A DNA stretch of 17,362 bases from Paracoccaceae bacterium (lineage in GTDB: Bacteria > Pseudomonadota > Alphaproteobacteria > Rhodobacterales > Rhodobacteraceae). The DNA lies in assembly GCA_023254015.1 (NCBI GenBank), contig JALQYS010000054.1, forward strand, positions 1-17,362, read 5' to 3'. The position numbers and the translations under genes are program-made. This document shows, piece by piece, positions 5,711 through 13,375 of the stretch (position 1 is the first letter of the stretch; every line of letters starts with the position of its first letter). The notes below the pieces were generated by a model. That model saw nothing but the letters and a program-made list of their open reading frames with translations. It did not search any database and was not told where the DNA came from.

Positions 5711-7759
5711 TTACTGTCCCCGCAGCCGGACCATGGCCCGCGCCGACCGACCTTCACCGTCGATCACCGAAAGCGTGACAAACCCCTGACCAAGCCCCGG
5801 CAGCATCACCGACCGGTCCCGCAGCGACACGGCGACCGGCGTGCCATTGGCAAGCCAGGTGAAGGGCGCGCGGCCACCGGCCACCTTGACCAGAAGGCCA
5901 TCGGGCAAAAGTTCGACCTCGGCGCCATCGGGGGGGAAGGCAACGGCGGGCGCATCGGCCCCGGCCTGAAAGGCGGCAGAACGGCTGCGGAAGCGCTGCA
6001 GTGGCTGGGGAAGCTGGGCGTTCGAGACCAGAAGCGTCGACGGCGGCGCAGGCGGCTGAGGATCAAGCTGCGGCTTCAGCCGAGAAAAGGCCTGAAACAG
6101 CACCGGCGCGGCCAGATCGGCGCCGAAAGCCCCTGGAACCGGCGTGCCATCGGGCCGCCCCATCCAGACACCCACCACATGCCGCCCGTCATAGCCGATG
6201 GCCCAGGCATCGCGGTGGCCATAGGAGGTGCCAGTCTTGTAGGCCAGCCGATTCTGCGGCGCGCCGGGGGGCGGGGCAAGGCCTGCCAGAATGTCACCGA
6301 CGAACCAGGCGCTCGTCGTGGCCAGCATGCGCTGGCCCTCCTCGCCCGTGCCCTGCAAACGCCAGCGCAGCGGCAGAGTCACCCCGCCGCGCGCGATGGT
6401 GGCATAAAGCTGCACCATGTCCTGCAGCGTCACACCGATGCCGCCCAGCGCGATCGCCAGACCGGGCTGGCCGGGCGGCAGGTCATATCGCACCCCGGCC
6501 TTGTCCAGCGCCGTCAACAGCCGGGCGGGGCCCAGCGCCTCGGTCAGCGCGACGACGGGAATGTTCAACGATTGCTGCAGCGCCTCGCGCGCGCGGATGG
6601 TGCCGCGATACTGGCGGTCAAAGTTCTGGGGGCGGTAGCCGGAAAAATCTGTAGGCCGATCTTCCAGCAGGGTTTCGGGATGGGCCAGGCCTTCGTCGAA
6701 AGACAGCCCATAGACCAGGGGTTTCAGCGTTGACCCCGGGCTGCGCAGCGCCTGCGTCATGTCGACGAAACCCGCGCGCGCATCCTCGTGGAAGGCGGAC
6801 GACCCGACCGAGGCCAGAATCTCGCCCGAGCGGTGATCGGCCACGACCAGCGCGATCTGCAGCCTGTCGCCCTGCCCCGCGATCCCCTCGGCGGCCAGGG
6901 TTTCCAGTGCGATCTGCAGATCACGATCGATGGTCAGCCGGTGGGTCTGGGCAGCGGGGTCTTCGGCGCGGACGCGGTCGGCCAGATGCGGGGCAAGGGC
7001 GGGAAAGGCCTTGCGGGTGGCGGGCACCACCTCGGTTCGCGCCGCCTGTGCCTGATCGGCGTCGATCAGCCCATCCCTTTTGGCCCGCGCCAGAACCCGG
7101 TCGCGAGCAGCGGTTGCTGCAGCCAGATGGCGGTCGGGGCGGCGGCTTTCGGGGCTTTGCGGAATGGCGACCAGAAGGGCGATTTCGGCAGGGGTCAGGC
7201 GTTTGGGTTCCTTGCCGAAATAGGACAGCGTCGCAGCCCGGATGCCTTCCAGATTGCCGCCATAAGGGGCGAGCATCAGGTAAAGGCCAAGGATCTCTTC
7301 CTTGGTCAGTCGCCGCTCCAGCGCCAGCGCGACCCGCATCTGCCGCAGCTTGCCGGCCATCTCGCCCGTGGTGCCCTCTTCCAGCAGGCGCGCCACCTGC
7401 ATGGTCAGGGTCGACCCTCCGGACACCACGCGCCCGTTCAGGGCCGCCTGCAGCACGGCCCGCGCCAGCGCCCGCAGGTCAACCCCGCCATGCGACAGGA
7501 ACCTTTTGTCCTCATAGGCCATCAGCGCCTTGGCAAAGGCCGGGTCCACCTGATCGGGCGTCACGGCCAGCCGCCAACGGCCATCGGCCACGGTATAGGC
7601 CCGCAAGAGCGCGCCCTCGCGGTCCAGCACCTGCACCGAGGCGCTGACGACCAAGGGCGGCAGGCGCGTGGAGTCGATCCACAGGTCGAATTCGTCACGG
7701 GCAAAGGCGGCAAGGAACAGCCCCGCCGCCAGCGCAAGAAGGGGCCGGGCGCGCATCAC
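5711..7759 (-). CDS. pbpC: Penicillin-binding protein 1C (bifunctional transglycosylase/transpeptidase)
   Basis: A 682-residue membrane-anchored peptidoglycan synthase. A hydrophobic anchor (residues ~5-20) leads into a GT51 glycosyltransferase domain with the catalytic Glu83 in YEDKRF and the SGGSTLTMQVARLL block. The transpeptidase domain has Ser343 in STLK, SLN in ALQQSLNIP, and KTGT at Lys508, so all three active-site motifs are intact. The last ~75 residues, from FPPDGAEV onward, form the C-terminal beta-sandwich (BiPBP_C) that distinguishes PBP1C from PBP1A/1B. It is shorter than E. coli PBP1C (770 aa) but no motif is missing. Its ATG overlaps the stop of the alpha-2-macroglobulin gene by four bases (ATGA), so the two are translationally coupled. 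Known family role: polymerising and cross-linking murein in the periplasm, proposed to aid wall repair next to the macroglobulin. Confidence 0.95.
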   Translation of the reverse strand: MMRARPLLALAAGLFLAAFARDEFDLWIDSTRLPPLVVSASVQVLDREGALLRAYTVADGRWRLAVTPDQVDPAFAKALMAYEDKRFLSHGGVDLRALARAVLQAALNGRVVSGGSTLTMQVARLLEEGTTGEMAGKLRQMRVALALERRLTKEEILGLYLMLAPYGGNLEGIRAATLSYFGKEPKRLTPAEIALLVAIPQSPESRRPDRHLAAATAARDRVLARAKRDGLIDADQAQAARTEVVPATRKAFPALAPHLADRVRAEDPAAQTHRLTIDRDLQIALETLAAEGIAGQGDRLQIALVVADHRSGEILASVGSSAFHEDARAGFVDMTQALRSPGSTLKPLVYGLSFDEGLAHPETLLEDRPTDFSGYRPQNFDRQYRGTIRAREALQQSLNIPVVALTEALGPARLLTALDKAGVRYDLPPGQPGLAIALGGIGVTLQDMVQLYATIARGGVTLPLRWRLQGTGEEGQRMLATTSAWFVGDILAGLAPPPGAPQNRLAYKTGTSYGHRDAWAIGYDGRHVVGVWMGRPDGTPVPGAFGADLAAPVLFQAFSRLKPQLDPQPPAPPSTLLVSNAQLPQPLQRFRSRSAAFQAGADAPAVAFPPDGAEVELLPDGLLVKVAGGRAPFTWLANGTPVAVSLRDRSVMLPGLGQGFVTLSVIDGEGRSARAMVRLRGQ

Positions 7760-10700
7760 TCGGCGATGGTGACGCGCCCGGTTTCAGACCGCCCGGTCAG
7801 ATCGGGGCGATACATGTCCTCAACCGAGGCGGCCGGGTGGTGGAAGCTGCCCGGCGAGACCGCGCGCACCACATAGGCCAGCTTGAAGGGCGCGTTGGAA
7901 TAGCGGTCGATGGCGGTGACAAAGCGGTCCTGCCGGAATTCGCTATGCGCCACCTCGGCCTCCAGCCCCAGCCAGTCCAGCGCCTCGATGGCGCCGCCGG
8001 TGATGAGATTGGGGTTGTCGATCTCGAACCCGGCGGGCAGCGGATCGGCCACGATCAGCCGCGCCTCGCCCCGGCCAAAGGGGGTGACCTCCAGCACGGT
8101 CACGAACCGATCTCCCACCTTGACCGCATCCAGTGAAACCGGCTCGCCCTGCAAGCTGTAATAGCTGCGGGTAACGGCATAGCCGGTGCCGCCTGCGGGT
8201 TCCGGTTCGGACGGCACGCCATAGGTGGTCAGCGTCAGCGTGGTATCAGCGGCGCTGTCGTTCCTGACCTTGACCGGCGCCGGGCTGGCCGCATCCAGTA
8301 CCTTGACCAAGGGGCCAGACGCCGGAGCGCCGTCAATCATGATGCCCTCGGCGCCCGCCCGGTCAATCAGCGCATTGGCCGCGAGCAGCGCCCAGGTCGC
8401 CTCTTGTGTCGACAGGCTGCGGTCGGCGGCGATGCGGGTGGTCAGCGCCTCGCGGTCCACCACGGCACTGCCGGCCTCGGCGGCAAGGGCCAGAACGGCG
8501 GCGGCATCGCGGAAGTTGGTGCCATAGTCAGCGCGGAAAACCTGTTCGGTGTCCGCCCCCTGCAGCGCCTCCATCGCGGCGGCGGCGCGGCGGAACATGG
8601 CGTCGGCACGCGGCTGGTCGCCATAAGCCGCCAGCGCCGCCCCCAGTTGCGCCATGGCAGTGGGGGTGGCGAAGGCATCGCCCTTCACATCCGCGTAATA
8701 GCGCAGATCGCCCACGGCCGCCGCCCCTTCACGGGCCAGAACCATCAACGCATAGGCCAGCGCCTCGCCCCCTTTGTCAAAGTCGGGGTGATAGTTCACC
8801 TGATTGCGCAGGTTATCCAGACTGCGGCGCAACGCCAGATCCGGCACGGCAAAGCCCCGCGCCTTGGCCCGGCTGAGGAAGTCGGTGACAAAGGCATCCA
8901 GCCACATGTCGCCATCCGAAGGCCCCCACAGACCAAAGCCGCCATTCGACGACTGGTTCATCAGGATTTCGGTGATGCTTTGCTCAACCCGGCCCTTGAT
9001 GTTGTCCGCCTGCGGCAGGTCCAGCGCGACGGCAACCTGATCAAAGTAGAGAAGCGGCAGCGCCTTGGATGTCATCTGCTCGGTGCAGCCATAGGGATAG
9101 CGGTCCAGCGCCGACAGGATGCCCGGCGCATTGATCCGCGCCAGGGGGCCGATCGCCATGGTGGCCTTGCCCGAACCGGGGACCAGCCCGGCAAAGGCGT
9201 TCTGGTCAAAGGTGAATTCCTGCCCTTTGGCCAGTGTCAGGCGGCTGACCCGCACCACTTGCGGATCGTTCATCTGCACCGGCACCGACAGCGTCTTTGT
9301 CAACTGCTTGCCATCCGGGGTGGTCAGGTTGACGTTGATGCTTTGCACCCCGATCTCGCCCGCCTTGACCGGCACGGCGAACACCGCCTTGGCCTTGTCG
9401 CCCAGATCAAACCCCGACGGCACGCTGCCCAGGGTCAGACCCTGCGACGAGACGTCCAGGCTCATCCGGCCCGACGGGCCGGTGGCATGGACGATCTCGA
9501 GGAGCAGGCGCGTCTCATCCCCCGGCGACAGGAACCGCGGAACCGAGGCCGTCACCACCACCGGATCGCGCACCAGCACATCGGCATTGGCCTGCCCCAC
9601 GCCGGTTTTCGACCAGGCCAGCGCCATCAGCTTTACCGTGCCGTTGAAGGCCGGCAGGGAGAAAGAGGTGCGGGCATAGCCATCGGCATCCACCGCGATG
9701 GGGCCGGCGAAATAGGCCACCAGTTCTTCGGTCGGCGGCGGCGATTGCAGCCGCGCCTGCGCGCCCGCGTCGCCCCCCGACCGCACTTGGCCCTCGGCCC
9801 CGCTCAGCCCGTCGATCAAACGGCCGTAAACATCGCGGATGCCGAGGCCCAGCTTGCGCTGGCCAAAGTAATGGCCCTGTGGATCGGGCGGGGCAAAGGC
9901 CGTCAGGTTCAGGATGCCCACGTCCACGGCGGCAAGGGTGACATAGGCGGTCTCGCCCGGCGAAACCCCCTCAACCTTGACCGCCACATCCAGCGTGCCG
10001 CGCGGATCGGCCTCGGCAGGGGCCTCGATACTGGCCTTCAGCGCCCGCGCACCCGGATCGATCGCGGCATGGGTCAGGCCCAGTGCACGCGCCGGGTTGC
10101 GTCCCGCCGCCACATCCATCGGCCGCAGGACCGAGGCGGTGACATAGACGCCCGCGCCCCAGTCATCGGTGACCGGAAGCTGGATCAGGTTTTCGCCTTC
10201 TTTCACCTCGACCGCCTGCATCGCCACCAACCGGTTCGACAGCACCGTGACCAGCGCTGTTCCGGCCGCCCGCGGCACCAGCCGCAGCGTGGCCGTCTCG
10301 CCCGGTTTGTAGGCCGGCTTGTCCAGCGACAGGTCCAGCGTGTCGGGCGTGGCCGAAGCATCGGCGGGCGCATACCAGCCCGCATAGAAGGTGGTCGAGG
10401 TCGCCGCCTGCACATCGCCCGCGCCTTCAACGATCAGCTCATATTCGCCCCATTGCACGGGAACCGCGATTTCGGTCGCCTCAGGGCCCAGATCCACCTG
10501 ACCCTCGGCCACACGGTTGCGCGAGGTGACCGGCTCCCAGTTCCAGTTGCCACCCTGCTGATACCACTGATACCGGGTTTCCACCCGGTTCACGGTATAG
10601 CGCAGCGTCATCGGCATTGGGTTCAGGTCGGCCCCGATGCCGATCAGGCTGAACCGCGCCTCGCCACCTTCGGGCGCGACATCCTTGAACAGCGGCTTGA

Positions 10701-13203
10701 CCCCGACCATCGGCAAGGACGGCGCCAGAAGCTGCGTCACCCGCCGTTCGACCGGTCGGCCCGAGCCTTCGGCGACGCGCACCGTCGCGCGCAGTTCCAG
10801 CGGCCGCTGCGGATCGTCAACCACGGGCAGCGGCAAGGCAATGGTCGCGTTGCCGTCGGCATCGGTGCGGGCGGGGGCGAAACTGTCCATCACCGCGTCG
10901 AAGGGCTGGTCGTGGCGGCCAAAGACATAACCTTCAAAGCCGGTCAGTTCCTTGGCCGCCCGCAAAAGCACCTCACCTTCAACCGCCAGATCGGCCCCCG
11001 GCGCGCCGAAAAGGTATTTCGCGGCCAAGGTCAGATCGGGCGTGTCACCAAGGCGAATGTCGGGCGACGCCAGCGCAAGGGTAAAGTCGATGCGTTCAGG
11101 CAGGAAATCTTCGACCAGAAAGGTTTTCGCTGTCAGGGCATCGGCCTCAAGATCGGCAAAGACCTCGATCCGCCAGACCCCGCGGGGCGCAGATCCGGCG
11201 ATGGGCATCTGAAAGACGTGCCCGCCCGCACCCGCATCCTGCACCAGCGCACGGGAGTATTCCACGCCGTCGGGGCGCTTCAGGATGGCGGTCAGCGGCA
11301 GGCCGTCAACCGCCTGCGCCTGCGTGTCGCGGGCCAGTGCGGTGGCAAACACCGTTTCGCCCGCGCGGTAGGCGCCACGATCCGTGGTCAGGAACACATC
11401 CACCGGCGGTGCAGCCTCGCGCCCTTCAACCCCCCGATCCGACAGGTCGAATTCCGGGTCGGTCAGCGACAGGAAGGCCATGTCGCCCTTGCCATCCTTG
11501 GCAACGATCATCGCCGGCGCGGCCGAACCCTTGCCCAGCGCCAGACCGGCGTCAAAGCGGGCATAGCCCGTGGCATCGGTGGTGGCCGTGGCCAACACCT
11601 CATTCGCCTGCGACAGAAGCTCCACCGAGGTGCCGTCTTTCGCGTTCGCCGTTCCAAGGCTGCGGACAAAGACATGCAACCCGTCGACCCCCGACATCGA
11701 GGTCAGACCAAGGTCAGAGACGACGAACCACTGCCAGGCCGCCGGGACCACATAGGGATCGACACCCGGCACCGCGGCACGCAGCGCATAGACCCCGGCG
11801 GGCTGCCCGGCCAGCGCCTCGGAGAGCGGCAGGCGGGTGGTCAGATCGCGGTTCACCTCCTGCGGCACGGTGGCATCACCGGCCCAGATTTCCGTGCCGA
11901 TCTGGCTGCTGAAATCATACTCCTGATAGTCCATCATCGGCTGACCCAGATAGCCGTTCTGCACCGACCGCAGCAGGTTGCGATCGGTCACCTTGAACAG
12001 CGTCAGCTCCAGCTTTTCGGTGTTCACCGTTTCAACCGGAATCGCGACGGCATCGGTCCGGGGCAGCACATAGCCCCGCCCCGGAAAGCGCACGCCCGGA
12101 TTGCGGTCGCGGACATAGGCGGTGATGTCGACCGAAGCCGCCAGTTCCTGCCCATCCGCCGCCGGCAGCCCTTCGCGGAAGGTCACTGTCTGACGCGAGC
12201 CATGGGCCACACCCTCGACGCAAAGCTGCCGCCAGCCATCGAAGCTGACCGTCAGATCGGGGGCAGGCAGTTGAACGAAGGTGGCATAATCCACCCCGGT
12301 TTTTACCAGATCCTCCGAGAAATTGGCGCAGATGCGGGGGCGGGCGGAATCGGCCTGCACCTCATGGTCCAGAATGCGAAAGCCATATTTGGCCATCGCA
12401 CTGTCCAGCGCGGCAGCGGTATCGTCGCGCGGCTGCAAGGATTGGGCCAGCCGCAGCGCCTGCACCGTGTCGCGGCCCCGGTCGATGCTTTCCAGCGCCT
12501 GCCCCATCTGCACAAGGATCGTGTGCTGCAAGGGGGCGCTCTCGGCCCGCAGATAGGCGTTCACCGCCGCGGAATAGGCCTGTTCGTGATACTGGCGGCG
12601 GTTGTTCTGGTCCTGCTCGCCCGCAGCGAAGAGCAGCCGCGCATATTCCGCCCAATCCGCCGCCGCATCCGTCAGGTTCAGCCCGGCACCGACGAACCGG
12701 CTGGCCCCAGCCGCATCACCACTGGCCTCGGCTTCGCCGGCCGACCTGAAATGCTCTTCTGCCGTGAAAGGCCCCGTTACATGGGCATTGGCAAGGTTTT
12801 CAGCCTGCTGCGTGATGCCCGGCAATTCCCAGGATTGCACGAAGGTCAACTCGGCCGCGCGTACCTTGGCCAGCGCTTCGGCACCCGGCGCGGCCGCGAT
12901 CACAAAGCCGGAATAGGCCCCGGCAAAGGGCGAAGCATCGCCCGGTTCCGACTTGGGAAAGCAGGCACCCTTGCGGCTGTTGAAGGTAAAGGCGGTGCAG
13001 GCCTTGTTGGTCAGGCAGGCGCGCTCGCAGGCCTCGATGGTGGTATCGAAGATCGACTGCAGGTCGCCCCCCGGCAGGTCGGTGTTCTCGGTCAGAACCA
13101 GCCGCCGCTCGGGCACCAGATGCTGGGCCATGGCGTCAGGCGCCGCCCACAGAATCGCAGCAAGAACGGCCCCGGCAAGGGCCCCGATCCGACCTGCACG
13201 CAT
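7756..13203 (-). CDS. Bacterial alpha-2-macroglobulin with PAN domain and CTEQ thioester
   Basis: A 1815-residue periplasmic protein resembling E. coli YfhM/ECAM (1653 aa). The start at 13203 gives a signal peptide of ~27 residues ending AMA-Q and has GGGAG 7 bases upstream; a longer frame from 13470 adds 89 residues of low-complexity sequence and is rejected. Residues ~35-100 hold a PAN/apple-like module with Cys59, 63, 69 and 81. A helical, TPR-like stretch follows to ~285, then macroglobulin domains with a Cys292/Cys328 pair. The RKLGLGIRDVYGRLIDG block marks the central region, and the thioester motif CTEQ is at 1373-1376 in an alpha-helical domain. No lipobox is present, so unlike ECAM it is probably soluble. 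Known role: traps proteases that cut its bait and couples covalently through the thioester. It is the first gene of a two-gene operon with pbpC. Confidence 0.93.
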   Translation of the reverse strand: MRAGRIGALAGAVLAAILWAAPDAMAQHLVPERRLVLTENTDLPGGDLQSIFDTTIEACERACLTNKACTAFTFNSRKGACFPKSEPGDASPFAGAYSGFVIAAAPGAEALAKVRAAELTFVQSWELPGITQQAENLANAHVTGPFTAEEHFRSAGEAEASGDAAGASRFVGAGLNLTDAAADWAEYARLLFAAGEQDQNNRRQYHEQAYSAAVNAYLRAESAPLQHTILVQMGQALESIDRGRDTVQALRLAQSLQPRDDTAAALDSAMAKYGFRILDHEVQADSARPRICANFSEDLVKTGVDYATFVQLPAPDLTVSFDGWRQLCVEGVAHGSRQTVTFREGLPAADGQELAASVDITAYVRDRNPGVRFPGRGYVLPRTDAVAIPVETVNTEKLELTLFKVTDRNLLRSVQNGYLGQPMMDYQEYDFSSQIGTEIWAGDATVPQEVNRDLTTRLPLSEALAGQPAGVYALRAAVPGVDPYVVPAAWQWFVVSDLGLTSMSGVDGLHVFVRSLGTANAKDGTSVELLSQANEVLATATTDATGYARFDAGLALGKGSAAPAMIVAKDGKGDMAFLSLTDPEFDLSDRGVEGREAAPPVDVFLTTDRGAYRAGETVFATALARDTQAQAVDGLPLTAILKRPDGVEYSRALVQDAGAGGHVFQMPIAGSAPRGVWRIEVFADLEADALTAKTFLVEDFLPERIDFTLALASPDIRLGDTPDLTLAAKYLFGAPGADLAVEGEVLLRAAKELTGFEGYVFGRHDQPFDAVMDSFAPARTDADGNATIALPLPVVDDPQRPLELRATVRVAEGSGRPVERRVTQLLAPSLPMVGVKPLFKDVAPEGGEARFSLIGIGADLNPMPMTLRYTVNRVETRYQWYQQGGNWNWEPVTSRNRVAEGQVDLGPEATEIAVPVQWGEYELIVEGAGDVQAATSTTFYAGWYAPADASATPDTLDLSLDKPAYKPGETATLRLVPRAAGTALVTVLSNRLVAMQAVEVKEGENLIQLPVTDDWGAGVYVTASVLRPMDVAAGRNPARALGLTHAAIDPGARALKASIEAPAEADPRGTLDVAVKVEGVSPGETAYVTLAAVDVGILNLTAFAPPDPQGHYFGQRKLGLGIRDVYGRLIDGLSGAEGQVRSGGDAGAQARLQSPPPTEELVAYFAGPIAVDADGYARTSFSLPAFNGTVKLMALAWSKTGVGQANADVLVRDPVVVTASVPRFLSPGDETRLLLEIVHATGPSGRMSLDVSSQGLTLGSVPSGFDLGDKAKAVFAVPVKAGEIGVQSINVNLTTPDGKQLTKTLSVPVQMNDPQVVRVSRLTLAKGQEFTFDQNAFAGLVPGSGKATMAIGPLARINAPGILSALDRYPYGCTEQMTSKALPLLYFDQVAVALDLPQADNIKGRVEQSITEILMNQSSNGGFGLWGPSDGDMWLDAFVTDFLSRAKARGFAVPDLALRRSLDNLRNQVNYHPDFDKGGEALAYALMVLAREGAAAVGDLRYYADVKGDAFATPTAMAQLGAALAAYGDQPRADAMFRRAAAAMEALQGADTEQVFRADYGTNFRDAAAVLALAAEAGSAVVDREALTTRIAADRSLSTQEATWALLAANALIDRAGAEGIMIDGAPASGPLVKVLDAASPAPVKVRNDSAADTTLTLTTYGVPSEPEPAGGTGYAVTRSYYSLQGEPVSLDAVKVGDRFVTVLEVTPFGRGEARLIVADPLPAGFEIDNPNLITGGAIEALDWLGLEAEVAHSEFRQDRFVTAIDRYSNAPFKLAYVVRAVSPGSFHHPAASVEDMYRPDLTGRSETGRVTIAE

Positions 13204-13375
13204 CTGAAATCTCCCGTGTCTCAATCGGGCGGAATCTTCGCACGCGGCCCCCCGGGCAGGCAAGCGAAGTTCTTTCGGCAAAAGGATCTGCGTTAAAGGA
13301 CTGTTCATAGAGTTCGGCCAATTTGACCCAAAGCGGCGGCCGATGGGCCCCGCCGGATTCGTGCAGGACGGACGG
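13204..13375. promoter_or_regulatory. Divergent intergenic region between macroglobulin operon and kinase gene
   Basis: These 172 bases separate two start codons facing away from each other and must hold promoters for both directions. On the minus strand GGGAG (13211-13215) lies 7 bases before the macroglobulin ATG. On the plus strand AGGA (13365-13368) lies 7 bases before the kinase ATG at 13376. The region is less GC-rich around 13270-13330. I found no convincing -35/-10 pair; the best minus-strand candidate, TTGGGT with TATGAA 16 bases on, matches the consensus poorly. No clear operator palindrome was seen. Confidence 0.4.

Noticed and set aside
5669..7876. Several plus-strand open frames over pbpC
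   Set aside because: They lie opposite an intact PBP1C with all catalytic motifs, and their translations are low-complexity basic sequence; they are shadows of pbpC.
8404..13296. A 1630-codon open frame on the plus strand, antisense to the macroglobulin gene
   Set aside because: The translation is rich in Arg, Gly, His and Gln with no recognisable domain, no signal peptide and no ribosome binding site. Long stop-free antisense frames are expected opposite GC-rich genes with biased third positions, and the opposite strand holds a clearly real protein.
13323..13328. TTGACC as a -35 box for the kinase gene
   Set aside because: The bases 16-18 positions downstream are GC-rich and show nothing like a -10 box.
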